From Allostreptomyces psammosilenae (GTDB taxonomy: Bacteria; Actinomycetota; Actinomycetes; Streptomycetales; Streptomycetaceae): a DNA stretch of 64,000 bases. The notes beneath the pieces were generated by a model. It saw nothing but the letters and a program-made list of their open reading frames with translations, was not told the DNA's origin and searched no databases. The stretch is taken from contig NZ_JACBZD010000002.1 in the NCBI RefSeq assembly GCF_013407765.1, positions 1,064,001 through 1,128,000 on the forward strand, in the 5' to 3' direction. This document shows, one piece after another, positions 40,110 through 48,620 of the stretch. Numbering within the stretch: the stretch's first letter is position 1; the number at the start of each line of letters is the position of its first letter. The translations under genes and the position numbers were made by a program.

Positions 40110-41990
40110 TCAGCCGTCCGACTCCGGCCGCCAGCCCTCCCAGGCCTCCAGCGCCCGGTGGGCCGCCACCGTGTCGGGGTGGTCCGGGCCGAGGACGCGG
40201 GTGGTGTCGGCGACCAGCTCGCGCAGCAGCCGCGCCGCTCCGGCCGGATCCCCGGCCGCCCCGACCGACTCGGCGTGGTTGTACCGGGCGACCAGCGTCT
40301 CGGCGTGCTCCGGGCCCAGCGTCGCGACGCTGTCCCGCACCAGGTCCTCGTACAGCCGCGCCGCCGCGGCCGGATCACCGGCCTCGCTGGTCCACCAGGC
40401 CAGCCCGCTCCGTGCCGCCAGGGTCTCCGGGTGCTCGGTCCCGAAGAGCCGGAGGTAGTCGCCCACCAGCTCCCGGAACAGGCGCACGGCGCCGTGCGGG
40501 TCGCCGCCGTCGCCCGTCCACCAGGCCAGCCGGTAGCGGATCCGGGACACCAGGCGGTGCTCCTCGCCCAGCTCGCCCCGGGCGACCGGCAGCAGCTCTC
40601 GGAACTGCCGCACGGCCTCGGCGGGCGAGCCGGCCTTGCCGGTCCAGTGGGCCAGGCGGTACCGCCGCCACAGCGTGTCACGGTGCGTGCCGCCAAGCGC
40701 CTCGACGCTGTCGCGGACCAGCGCGGCCGTCAGCTCGGCCGCCAGCGCCGCCTCCCCCGCCCGTCCGGCCCAGCGCGCCTGCAGGCTGCGCAGCTCCAGG
40801 GTGGTCGGGTGCACCCGTCCGTAGGCGTGCGCCCAACGGGGCACCAGCTGCGAGTACTGGGTGTACGCGCCGCGCGCGTCGCCGGTCGCGCCGGTCCAGT
40901 GCGCCAGCCGCCACGTCGCCTGCAGGGCGATGATGTGGTCCTCGCCGAGCAGCGAGCGGGCCTGCGGGAGGACTTCCTCGGACAGCCGGCGGACGGCCTC
41001 CCGCGGGTCGGTCGCCCCGAGCCGGTCCGCCTCCGCGTACTGCCGGCGCAGTCGCGCCAGCACGTCGTCCGGGCGGGGCGGGGCGGGTGGAGGCAGCAGC
41101 CGGCGGACCACCTCCTCGGCGCTGCGCGGGCGCTCCTCCGGCCGCTTCCGCAGCAGTTGCAGGACCAGTTCCTCCAGCTCCTCCGGCACCTCGGGGCGCT
41201 GCTCGCGCAGCGGCCGCGGCGTCTCCTTGGCGTGCCGGGTCCACAGGGCGAACGGCTCCCCGTGGCCGAACGGGGGAGCGCCGGTGAGCAGCTCGTACAG
41301 CACGCAGCCGAGCGAGTACAGGTCCGAGTGGACGTCGAGGTTCCCCGGATCCTGCACCTGCTCCGGCGACATGTAGGCGGGCGTGCCGAGCAGCATGCCG
41401 CGGGTCAGGTCGGCCATCGTCGCCACCCCGGCCGTCGCCTCGCCGCCCAGCGTGGGCACCCGCACGGTCTCCAGGAAGCGCGCGATGCCGAAGTCCAGCA
41501 CCTTCACCCCCTGGTCGGTCACCAGGACGTTGCTCGGCTTGATGTCCCGGTGCAGCACGTGGGCCGCGTGGGCGGTGCTCAGCGCCATGGCGATCTGCCG
41601 GCCCCAGAGCACCACGCGCTCCACGGGAAGGCGGCCCTCCTCCGCGAGGATCTGCGCGAGGGTCCGCCCACGCAGGTACTCCATGACGATGTAGACCTGC
41701 TCGCCGGCCTCCGCGGGGCCCTCCCCGGGCAGTGGCTCGGAGTCCTCCACGGGGCCGCGGCCGAGATCGTAGACCCGGACGATGTACTGGCTGGCCAGGT
41801 TGCCGGCCGCCTTCGCCTCCCGCCGCAGGCGCTCCTCCGCGTCCGGCACCGAGGTGGTGGGGTGCAGCAGTTTGATCGCCACCAGGCGCTCGATGCGCAG
41901 GTCGACGCCCTCCCAAACCGCGGCCGTGCCGCCCTTGCCGAGCGGCCGCACCAGTCGGTAGCGGCCGTCGCCCAGTAGTCGTCCCTCCAC
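40110..41990 (-). CDS. Soluble serine/threonine protein kinase with C-terminal TPR-like repeats
   Basis: This 626-residue protein has an N-terminal Hanks-type kinase domain: glycine loop LGKGGTAAVW (17-26), Lys40 in VAIKLL, HRDIKPSN (147-154), DFG (166-168) and GTPAYMSPEQ. It is followed by about seven repeats of 42-44 residues (about 335-620) with the pattern LGxxHxxTLxxRxxLAxWTGxAG, close to kinesin-light-chain/TPR_10 repeats. No membrane helix or PASTA domain is present, so it acts in the cytoplasm and probably binds substrate through the repeats. An insertion around SEPLPGEGPAEAGE extends the β4-β5 loop. GTG 41990 follows GGGGGAG by 6 nt. A 15-bp palindrome lies in the leader region upstream. 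Confidence 0.92.
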   Translation of the reverse strand: MEGRLLGDGRYRLVRPLGKGGTAAVWEGVDLRIERLVAIKLLHPTTSVPDAEERLRREAKAAGNLASQYIVRVYDLGRGPVEDSEPLPGEGPAEAGEQVYIVMEYLRGRTLAQILAEEGRLPVERVVLWGRQIAMALSTAHAAHVLHRDIKPSNVLVTDQGVKVLDFGIARFLETVRVPTLGGEATAGVATMADLTRGMLLGTPAYMSPEQVQDPGNLDVHSDLYSLGCVLYELLTGAPPFGHGEPFALWTRHAKETPRPLREQRPEVPEELEELVLQLLRKRPEERPRSAEEVVRRLLPPPAPPRPDDVLARLRRQYAEADRLGATDPREAVRRLSEEVLPQARSLLGEDHIIALQATWRLAHWTGATGDARGAYTQYSQLVPRWAHAYGRVHPTTLELRSLQARWAGRAGEAALAAELTAALVRDSVEALGGTHRDTLWRRYRLAHWTGKAGSPAEAVRQFRELLPVARGELGEEHRLVSRIRYRLAWWTGDGGDPHGAVRLFRELVGDYLRLFGTEHPETLAARSGLAWWTSEAGDPAAAARLYEDLVRDSVATLGPEHAETLVARYNHAESVGAAGDPAGAARLLRELVADTTRVLGPDHPDTVAAHRALEAWEGWRPESDG

Positions 41991-42077
41991 CAGGACTCCC
42001 CCTGCCTCATCGTCAACCGCCCGTGCCGGCGGAGCTGGTGCGCCCTCGCTCCCCCGCGCGGCGGGTGCACCGGTGAT

Positions 42078-42092
42078 GCGTCTGACAGACGC
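42078..42092. promoter_or_regulatory. 15-bp perfect palindrome between kinase and small protein gene
   Basis: GCGTCTGACAGACGC is a perfect 7-1-7 palindrome located 88 bp upstream of the kinase start and 145 bp upstream of the divergent 78-aa gene. On the minus strand a TTAGAT hexamer lies about 11 bp before it, so it could be an operator just downstream of the kinase transcription start. Confidence 0.4.
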
Positions 42093-42236
42093 CCTGTCCC
42101 ATCTAAACGGTTCTGCGGAGCAGCGTCAGCACCCTTCGGGCCTCCTTACCCCCTCTTCCTTCCGTCCCCGCGGGCCGGGCGCGCCCCCGGCGTCCCGCCC
42201 GCGCCGCCCGCGCCGCCCGTCGGAGAGGATGGGGGC

Positions 42237-42473
42237 GTGCGCAGTGAAGACGTGGAATTCGTGGGCGGCCCCCTGGACGGCCGGGTGCTGCCGGTGCCCG
42301 TCGGCCCGCTCGGCAACCCGCCCCGGCGCTACGACGTCCCCGTGCCGCCGGACGGCGACGAACCCGGCTACACGCTGCACTACCGCAGGGCCGCCGACCC
42401 CCGGGCCCGGCGCTCCCGGCGCCTGTGGCGGTACGAGTTCCAACCGGAGACGACGGACCCGGCGGGAAAGTGA
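42237..42473 (+). CDS. Small uncharacterised protein, 78 aa
   Basis: A short soluble protein beginning VRSEDVEFVGGPLDGRVLPVPVG and ending in a basic-aromatic stretch (RRSRRLWRYEFQPE). The phrase VGGPLDG is reminiscent of small proteins found widely in streptomycetes, but no function is known to me. GTG 42237 is 9 nt after GGAGAGG. It is divergent from the kinase gene and precedes the EamA transporter gene by 289 bp, which has its own promoter candidate. Confidence 0.65.
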   Translation: MRSEDVEFVGGPLDGRVLPVPVGPLGNPPRRYDVPVPPDGDEPGYTLHYRRAADPRARRSRRLWRYEFQPETTDPAGK

Positions 42474-42495
42474 CCGGAGTCACGCCCGAATCATG

Positions 42496-42523
42496 TTTGA
42501 GCGGCGACGAGCTGACCTAGCAT
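42496..42523 (+). promoter_or_regulatory. Promoter candidate of the EamA transporter gene
   Basis: TTTGAG (42496-42501) and TAGCAT (42518-42523) are spaced by 16 bp and fit the vegetative pattern. This would leave a leader of about 230 nt before the ATG at 42763, in which no riboswitch was recognised. Confidence 0.4.
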
Positions 42524-42762
42524 CGTTCCGCGCACACGGGAACACCCGACTCGGGCGCACACGGGCGACCCCCTCCGGGCGCCCCCACCCCCCTCGAAAC
42601 GGTTGTTCCGCCCTGCCCGGATTCCCGGCCGGTGCCGTGACCCGACCGGTGACGCGGCACGCGCCGCCCACACCGCCCACGGCACGGTCCCGTCCGCGAT
42701 GCGCGCATCACGACACACACGTCGAGGCCCCTGACCCGGCACCACCAAGGCGGTCTCCACCC

Positions 42763-43992
42763 ATGCGTCTGCCCTCCAGCCCTTCCGCGGCCCGCGCCAC
42801 GCCCGGAGGCCGGCCGCTCCCCGGCCGCGCCCCGTCCCTGGCGGACGCCGCCACCCCCGTCAACCGGGCCGCGGCAGCCCCGGCCGCGCCACCACGGGCG
42901 GTGCCCACCGTGCCGGTCACCGCCCCCGGCCCCGGGCGCCGCGCGGCGGCACTCACCGACATTGCCACCGTCCTGGTGTGGTGCCCCGGCTACGCCGCCA
43001 CCGCCCTGGCGCTCGGCGCGCTCGGCCCCGCCGAACTGGCCGTCCTCCGCGTCGTGATCGCCACGGTCCTGCTGACCGGCTGCGCCGTGCTGACCCGCCG
43101 CTTCCGCCCGCCGCAGGGGTGGCGACGGGACCTGCCGGCCGTGGCACTCGGCGGAGCCACCGGGATCACCGGCTACCTGCTGCTCGTCTGCCTGGGGCAG
43201 ACCGGCGTCGGGGCCGGCACCGCCAGCCTCATCCTCAACGCGTCCCCCCTGTTCACCGGGCTGATCGCCGTGCTGGTGCTGCGGGAACGACTCGGCCGCC
43301 GCGCCTGGGCCGGCCTCGGCCTCGGCTTCGCCGGAACCGCCGCCGTCGCCCTCGGCCAGCGCGCCGGACTCTCCGCCGGCCTGAACATCGCGTACCTGCT
43401 GCTCGCGGCACTGGTCATCGCGGCCTTCGCCGCCGCGCAGGGCCGGCTGCTGCGCCGCTGGGACCCCTTCACCCTCACCGTGGCGCAGATGTGGGCGGCC
43501 CTCGCCGCCGCCCTGCCGCTGCTCCTGACCACCGGTCCGGCCGACTGGGTCGAGCGGCTGACGGCCCTCACCCCGGGGCAGGGCGGGGCCGTGCTCTTCC
43601 TCGGGGCCGTCGCGCTGGCCGCGGGCCAGTACCTGTGGACGCGCTCCATGGCGGCCGGCGTCGACCGGGCCATGGCACTGATGTACGCGGTGCCGCTGGG
43701 CGCCGTGCTGTGCGGCTGGCTGCTGCTGGACGAGTTGCCCAGCGCCGTCGCCGTGCTGGGCGGCGCCGTCGCCCTCGTCGGCGTCGGCCTCAGCCAGAGC
43801 GGCCCCGCCCACGGGGCGGCCGGCGGCGCCGGACTGCCCGGCGTGCCGGTGACCCGCGCCCCGGAGGCGCTGCCGCCCGCCGCGGCCGAACGGTTCGCCG
43901 CGGCGACGGCCGAGGCCGCCAACGAGGCGTTGGAGGCGGCCCCCGTCCCGGCGGACGCGGCGAGCCCCACCCGGTACTCCAGCGCACGCTGA
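42763..43992 (+). CDS. EamA/DMT-superfamily transporter
   Basis: This 409-residue protein has about ten membrane helices in two EamA repeats (VWCPGYAATALALGALGPAELAVLRV opening repeat 1; LNIAYLLLAALVIAAFAAAQ opening repeat 2). The repeats end with the typical NASPLFTGLIAVLVLRERLG and YAVPLGAVLCGWLLLDELPSAVAVLGGAVALVGVGL. It probably exports a metabolite such as an amino acid or drug. An unusual N-terminal tail of about 60 residues rich in Pro/Ala/Arg and an Ala-rich cytoplasmic C-tail flank the membrane part. Only a weak AAGG is found upstream of ATG 42763, so a later start cannot be excluded. Confidence 0.87.
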   Translation: MRLPSSPSAARATPGGRPLPGRAPSLADAATPVNRAAAAPAAPPRAVPTVPVTAPGPGRRAAALTDIATVLVWCPGYAATALALGALGPAELAVLRVVIATVLLTGCAVLTRRFRPPQGWRRDLPAVALGGATGITGYLLLVCLGQTGVGAGTASLILNASPLFTGLIAVLVLRERLGRRAWAGLGLGFAGTAAVALGQRAGLSAGLNIAYLLLAALVIAAFAAAQGRLLRRWDPFTLTVAQMWAALAAALPLLLTTGPADWVERLTALTPGQGGAVLFLGAVALAAGQYLWTRSMAAGVDRAMALMYAVPLGAVLCGWLLLDELPSAVAVLGGAVALVGVGLSQSGPAHGAAGGAGLPGVPVTRAPEALPPAAAERFAAATAEAANEALEAAPVPADAASPTRYSSAR

Positions 43993-44062
43993 AGCACGGG
44001 CCCCGTCGCGGGCCCGCGCCCGGCCACCGGGGGAGGGCCGCGGCCCTCCCCCGACACGCCGC

Positions 44063-44068
44063 TAGGAT
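44063..44068 (+). promoter_or_regulatory. -10 box (TAGGAT) of the thiamine transport operon
   Basis: TAGGAT fits TAnnnT and would start transcription near 44075, some 15 nt before the riboswitch P1 stem. The -35 region is not recognisable. Confidence 0.45.
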
Positions 44069-44090
44069 GTTCGAGCGGACACGGAAGGAA

Positions 44091-44262
44091 CGTCTCCGCC
44101 GGGGAGCTCGGGACAGCCGGGCTGAGAGTGCGGCCGTATCCGCCGGAACGCCGCGGGCGAGCAGCCAACCACCGTCGACTGCGCAACAACCGCCCGCGCC
44201 TCCGGACGGTGAGATGCCGCTGACCCGTCGAACCTGCTCTGGGTAATGCCAGCGGAGGGACG
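44091..44262 (+). ncRNA. TPP riboswitch (thi box)
   Basis: All conserved TPP-aptamer blocks are present in order: GGGGAGCTC (44101-44109), GGGCTGAGAGTGCGG (44119-44133), an extended P3 arm of about 85 nt, then TGACCCGTCGAACCTGCTCT (44221-44240), GGGTAATGCCAGCGGAGGGA (44241-44260). P1 is formed by CGTCTCCGC (44091-44099) with GCGGAGGGACG (44252-44262). It precedes a binding protein, fused permease and ATPase, so high thiamine pyrophosphate should shut down uptake. Confidence 0.96.
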
Positions 44263-44263
44263 A

Positions 44264-44294
44264 CCCGCGCGGCCGGCACCGGCCGACGCGCGGG
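44264..44294 (+). terminator. Expression-platform hairpin after the TPP aptamer
   Basis: CCCGCGC (44264-44270) pairs with GCGCGGG (44288-44294), enclosing a second stem GGCCG/CGGCC with a 4-nt loop and a 3-nt bulge. It lies directly after the aptamer and ahead of GGAGG (44321-44325), with only a TTT run behind it, so it may act by Rho-dependent or weak intrinsic termination or by structure coupled to P1. Confidence 0.55.
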
Positions 44295-44333
44295 GTGCCT
44301 TTGCGGGCTCCCGGGAGACCGGAGGCCACCACC

Positions 44334-45425
44334 ATGACCAGCCTGCGCCAGCGGATCCCCGCGCCGGCCCTCGCCACCCTCACCGCCGCCGCGCTCGGCG
44401 CCGTCCTCGCCGGATGCGGCTCATCCGACCCCGCCACCAGCGGCGACACCTCCGACGGGGGGACCGTCACCCTCGTCACCCACGACTCCTTCAACGTCTC
44501 CGACGAGGTCCTCCAGCGGTTCACCGAACAGACCGGCCTGGAGGTCGAGGTGCTGCGCGGCGGCGACGCAGGAACCGTCGTCAACCAGGCCATCCTCACC
44601 AAGGACAACCCCCAGGGCGACGTGCTCTTCGGCGTCGACAACACCCTGCTGTCCCGCGCCCTCGACGAGGGCGTCTTCGCCCCCTACGAGGCCGCCGGAC
44701 TCGACGGCGTCAGGGACGACCTGACCACCGACGACCGGCACCGGGTCACCCCCGTCGACTACGGCGACGTCTGCGTCAACTACGACAGGTCCTACTTCGC
44801 CGAGCACGACCTCGCGGTCCCCACCACCTTCGACGACCTCGCCGACCCCGCCTACCGCGACCTCCTCGTCGTGCAGAACCCCGCCACCTCCTCGCCCGGC
44901 CTCGCCTTCCTCCTCGGCACCGTGGCCGAGTACGGACAGGACGGTTGGCAGGACTACTGGAGCCGGCTCGCCGACAACGGCGTCGAGGTCGTCGACGGCT
45001 GGGAGGAGGCCTACAACACGCGCTTCTCCGGAGCCGCCGGCAGCCAGGGAGACCGGCCGCTGGTCGTCTCCTACGCCTCCAGCCCGCCCGCCGAGGTGAT
45101 CTACGCCGAGACCAAGCCCGATCAGGCGCCCACCGGGGTGGTGACCGGCACCTGCTTCCGCCAGGTGGAGTACGCCGGCCTGCTGGAGGGAGCCGCCAAC
45201 CCCGAGGGCGGGCAGCAGCTGATCGACTTCCTGCTCAGCGACGAGTTCCAGCGCGACATGCCCCTGCAGATGTTCGTCAACCCCGCCGTGGACGGCACCG
45301 AACTGCCCGAGGAGTTCACCGCCTACTCCGAGCAGCCGGAGCGCTCCCACTCCCTCGACCCCGCGCTGATCACCGAGAACCGGGACCAGTGGATCGAGGA
45401 CTGGACCGGCGTCGTGCTGAGGTGA
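44334..45425 (+). CDS. thiB: Thiamine ABC transporter substrate-binding lipoprotein
   Basis: This 363-residue extracytoplasmic binding protein has a lipobox AVLAGC with Cys28 as the lipidation site. The mature protein starts with VTLVTHDSFNVSDEVLQRF, the exact style of ThiB, and contains VDYGDVCVNYDRSYF and YASSPPAEVIY for ligand contact. It captures thiamine or its phosphates and hands them to the downstream permease. GGAGG lies 8 nt before ATG 44334. It is the first gene under the TPP riboswitch, and the permease gene begins 8 nt after its stop codon. Confidence 0.94.
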   Translation: MTSLRQRIPAPALATLTAAALGAVLAGCGSSDPATSGDTSDGGTVTLVTHDSFNVSDEVLQRFTEQTGLEVEVLRGGDAGTVVNQAILTKDNPQGDVLFGVDNTLLSRALDEGVFAPYEAAGLDGVRDDLTTDDRHRVTPVDYGDVCVNYDRSYFAEHDLAVPTTFDDLADPAYRDLLVVQNPATSSPGLAFLLGTVAEYGQDGWQDYWSRLADNGVEVVDGWEEAYNTRFSGAAGSQGDRPLVVSYASSPPAEVIYAETKPDQAPTGVVTGTCFRQVEYAGLLEGAANPEGGQQLIDFLLSDEFQRDMPLQMFVNPAVDGTELPEEFTAYSEQPERSHSLDPALITENRDQWIEDWTGVVLR

Positions 45426-45432
45426 CCCCTCG

Positions 45433-47286
45433 GTGACCGCGCACGCCCGCCCGGGCCGCGCCGACGCCACGCGGGCGGCCCGGGCCCCTCACCCCGGCCG
45501 CCGCACACCGCCGGCCCGGGCCCCCGAGCCCCCGACGCCCGAGCCCCCCGCGCCCCGGTCCTCGGCGCCCGGGCCCCCGGCGCCGCCCGAGCCGCACGCC
45601 CCCGGACCCGGCACGCCGCCCCTCCGAACGGGGGAGGGACGGCGCGCCGGCGCCCGGCGCGCGGCACTGGTCCGCGCCGCGCTGATGGCGCTGCCCGTCG
45701 CCTTCCTCGCCGTCTTCTTCCTCCGCCCCGTCGCCGCCATCGTCGCCCTCGGCCTGCGCCCCGACGGGCACTGGCGGCTCGACGCCGTCCGCGACGTGCT
45801 CACCGACCCGGGCACCTGGCACGTGCTGCGCTTCACCGTCGGCCAAGCCGCGGCCTCCACCCTCCTCACCCTCGTCGTCGCCCTCCCCGGCGCCTACCTC
45901 TTCGCCCGGTTCGACTTCCCCGGGCGGGGACTGCTCCGCGCCGCCGTCACCGTGCCCTTCGTGCTGCCCACCGTCGTCGTCGGCACCGCCTTCCTGGCCC
46001 TCGTCGGACCGAACGGCGCCCTGGGCGTCGACCTGTACGGGACGGTCTGGGCGATCCTCGCCGCCCACGTCTTCTTCAACTACGCCGTGGTGGTCCGCAC
46101 CGTGGGCGGGCTCTGGGCCCATCTCGACCCCCGCCAGGAACAGGCCGCCCAGGTCCTCGGCGCCTCCCGCTGGCGCGCCTGGCGCAGCGTCACCCTGCCC
46201 GCCCTCGCCCCCGCCGTCGGCGCCGCCGCGCTGCTGGTGTTCCTGTTCACCTTCACCTCCTTCGGCGTCATCCAGATCCTGGGCGGACCGCGGATCTCCA
46301 CCCTGGAGACCGAGATCTACCGGCAGACCGCCCAGCTCCTCGACCTCCCCACCGCCGCCGTCCTCACCCTGCTCCAGTTCGGCGCCGTCTGCCTGATGCT
46401 GCTGGTACAGGCGCGCCTCGCCCGCCGCCGCGAGACCGCCCTCACCCTGGTCAGTGCCCGGCACGCGGCCCGCCGCCCACGCGGCCGGGCCCAGTGGGCC
46501 TTCCTCGCCGGCAACGTCGTGGTCATCGTGGTGCTGCTGGTGCTCCCGCTGGCCGTCCTGGTCGAGCGCTCCCTGCGCGCCGCGGACGGCGGCCACGGAC
46601 TCCAGTTCTACCGGGCGCTGCTGAGCGGCGGAGCCGACAGCACCCTGTACGTCCCGGCCGTCGAGACCCTGCGGACCTCCCTCGGCTACGCCTTCCAGGC
46701 CACCGCCATCGCCCTCGTCGTCGGCGGTCTGGCCGCCGCCGCGCTCACCCGCGGAGCCGGCCGCCTGGTCCGCGGCTTCGACGCGCTGCTGATGCTGCCG
46801 CTCGGCACCTCCGCCGTCACCGTCGGCTTCGGCTTCCTCGTCGCCCTCGACCAGCCCCCGCTCGACCTGCGCTCCTCGCCCTGGCTCGTCCCCCTCGCCC
46901 AGGCCCTGGTCGGCATCCCCTTCGTGGTGCGCACCATGCTCCCCGTGCTGCGCGCCGTCGATCCGCGCCTGCGGGAGGCCGCCGCCGTGCTCGGCGCCTC
47001 CCCCTGGCGGGCCTGGCGCGCCGTGGACCTGCCGATGGCCTGGCGCGCCGTCACCGTCTCCGCCGGCTTCGCCTTCGCCGTCTCGCTCGGCGAGTTCGGC
47101 GCCACGATCTTCATCGCCCGCGCCGACGCCCCCACCGTGCCCGTCGCCATCTCCCGGCTGCTCGGCCGCGCCGGCGAGATGAACAGCGGCCAGGCCATGG
47201 CGCTCTCCGTCCTGCTGATGGTCGTCTGCGCGGCCGTCGTGCTCGTGCTGGAGAGAATCCGCATCGACCGCTCCGAGGACTTCTGA
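45433..47286 (+). CDS. thiP: Thiamine ABC transporter permease, fused two-domain type
   Basis: This 617-residue membrane protein carries two complete binding-protein-dependent permease domains in one chain, as ThiP does. Each has the EAA loop: EQAAQVLGASRWRAWRSVTLPAL (first) and EAAAVLGASPWRAWRAVDLPMAW (second). About twelve helices are visible. The N-terminus begins with roughly 65 residues of Pro/Ala/Arg-rich disordered sequence before the first helix (ALMALPVAFLAVFFLRP), longer than usual. GTG 45433 sits 9 nt after GAGGTG inside the end of thiB, indicating tight coupling. The ATPase gene follows after 2 nt. Confidence 0.93.
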   Translation: MTAHARPGRADATRAARAPHPGRRTPPARAPEPPTPEPPAPRSSAPGPPAPPEPHAPGPGTPPLRTGEGRRAGARRAALVRAALMALPVAFLAVFFLRPVAAIVALGLRPDGHWRLDAVRDVLTDPGTWHVLRFTVGQAAASTLLTLVVALPGAYLFARFDFPGRGLLRAAVTVPFVLPTVVVGTAFLALVGPNGALGVDLYGTVWAILAAHVFFNYAVVVRTVGGLWAHLDPRQEQAAQVLGASRWRAWRSVTLPALAPAVGAAALLVFLFTFTSFGVIQILGGPRISTLETEIYRQTAQLLDLPTAAVLTLLQFGAVCLMLLVQARLARRRETALTLVSARHAARRPRGRAQWAFLAGNVVVIVVLLVLPLAVLVERSLRAADGGHGLQFYRALLSGGADSTLYVPAVETLRTSLGYAFQATAIALVVGGLAAAALTRGAGRLVRGFDALLMLPLGTSAVTVGFGFLVALDQPPLDLRSSPWLVPLAQALVGIPFVVRTMLPVLRAVDPRLREAAAVLGASPWRAWRAVDLPMAWRAVTVSAGFAFAVSLGEFGATIFIARADAPTVPVAISRLLGRAGEMNSGQAMALSVLLMVVCAAVVLVLERIRIDRSEDF

Positions 47287-47288
47287 CC

Positions 47289-48443
47289 ATGCCGCCCGCC
47301 GCCACCGACGCCCCACTGCTGGAACTGCGCCACGTCAGCGCCCGCTACCCCGACGCCGCCCCCGACAGCTACGCCCTCCGCGACGTCGACCTCACCGTGC
47401 ACGCCGGCGAGGTCGTCACCGTGCTCGGCCCCAGCGGCGGCGGCAAGTCCACGCTGCTCCGCCTCGTCGCGGGCCTGGAGACCCCCTCCGCCGGCGCCGT
47501 GCTCCTCGACGGGCTGGACCAGCGCGACATCCCGACCCACCGGCGCGGCGTCGGCCTGATGTTCCAGGACCACGCCCTCTTCCCGCAGCGCGACGTCGCC
47601 GGAAACATCGCCTTCGGCCTCGGCACCCGCCGCCGCGGCGACCGCCCCGACCCCACCGAGCGCCGCGCCGTCGTCGACCGGCTCCTGGACCTCGTCGGCC
47701 TGGCCGGCTACGCCGACCGCCCGGTGGCGGCGCTCTCCGGCGGCGAGCAGCAGCGGGTGGCGCTCGCCCGCGCCCTCGCGCCCGGCCCGCGCCTGCTGAT
47801 GCTCGACGAACCCCTGGGGCAGCTCGACCGAGCCCTGCGCGAACGGCTCGTCCTCGAACTGCGCGAGCTCTTCGTGAAGCTCGGCACCACCGTCCTGGCC
47901 GTCACCCACGACCAGGGCGAGGCCTTCGCGATGTCCGACCGCGTGGTGGTGATGCGCGCCGGGCGCGTCGTGCAGAGCGGCACCCCGCAGGAGGTGTGGC
48001 TCCGCCCGGCCTCGCCCTTCGTCGCCCGCTTCCTCGGCTTCGACAACGTCGTACCGGTGCGGCGGATCCAGCGCGGCGTCGCCGAGACGCCGTGGGGCCC
48101 GGTCCCGGTGGCCGACCCCCAGGACCCCGACGCCGCCCCCGGGCCGAGTGGGCGGCACCTCCTGGTGCGCCCGGACGGCGTGCTGCTCGCACCGGCCGAC
48201 GCGGGCGCCGGCCAGCCGCACGCCGACGGTCCCGCCGACGCCCCCTCGGCCCTGCGTGCCACCGTCGTCGCCCACACCTTCCGCGGCGACCACGTCGGCA
48301 TCGTCCTGCGCCCCGAGCGCGGCCCCCGCCTGGAGGCCGCCGCCCGCCTCCGGGACGCCCCACCCGAGGGGGCGACCGTGACGGTGCGCTTCGACCCCGC
48401 CGAGACCGTCCTCCTCCACGCCTCACCCGAAGACTCCCCCTGA
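47289..48443 (+). CDS. thiQ: Thiamine-type ABC transporter ATP-binding protein
   Basis: This 384-residue ATPase has Walker A GPSGGGKSTLLRL (about 49-61), Q-loop GLMFQDHALFPQRDVAGNI, signature LSGGEQQRVALARAL, Walker B LLMLDEPLGQLD and H-loop AVTHDQGEAF. Beyond about residue 240 it carries a C-terminal OB-like (TOBE) regulatory region, so it is longer than enteric ThiQ and closer to the Pot/Fbp-type ATPases. It powers uptake through the fused permease. The ATG is 2 nt after the permease stop, in an operon led by the TPP riboswitch; a strong terminator follows. Confidence 0.9.
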   Translation: MPPAATDAPLLELRHVSARYPDAAPDSYALRDVDLTVHAGEVVTVLGPSGGGKSTLLRLVAGLETPSAGAVLLDGLDQRDIPTHRRGVGLMFQDHALFPQRDVAGNIAFGLGTRRRGDRPDPTERRAVVDRLLDLVGLAGYADRPVAALSGGEQQRVALARALAPGPRLLMLDEPLGQLDRALRERLVLELRELFVKLGTTVLAVTHDQGEAFAMSDRVVVMRAGRVVQSGTPQEVWLRPASPFVARFLGFDNVVPVRRIQRGVAETPWGPVPVADPQDPDAAPGPSGRHLLVRPDGVLLAPADAGAGQPHADGPADAPSALRATVVAHTFRGDHVGIVLRPERGPRLEAAARLRDAPPEGATVTVRFDPAETVLLHASPEDSP

Positions 48444-48524
48444 GCCGCCCCCGCCCCCGCTCGCCCCGGCCCGACCCGACCCCCGGCTCCGTCGTCCCCG
48501 GCCGCGGCGCTCCGGCACGAGAAA

Positions 48525-48568
48525 ACGCCGCGCGGCCGGGCCCTTCCGAGAGCCCGGCCGCGCGGCGT
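48525..48568. terminator. 17-bp-stem bidirectional terminator between thiQ and proS
   Basis: Arms 48525-48541 (ACGCCGCGCGGCCGGGC) and 48552-48568 are perfectly complementary around a 10-nt loop CCTTCCGAGA. On the minus strand the stem is followed by TTTTC, so it is a near-canonical intrinsic terminator for proS and also lies 81 bp past thiQ. Confidence 0.8.
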
Positions 48569-48620
48569 CCTGTCGTCGCGTCCCCGATCCGCCCCTAGGC
48601 GAGCGGAGTCCTTCCCGCCG

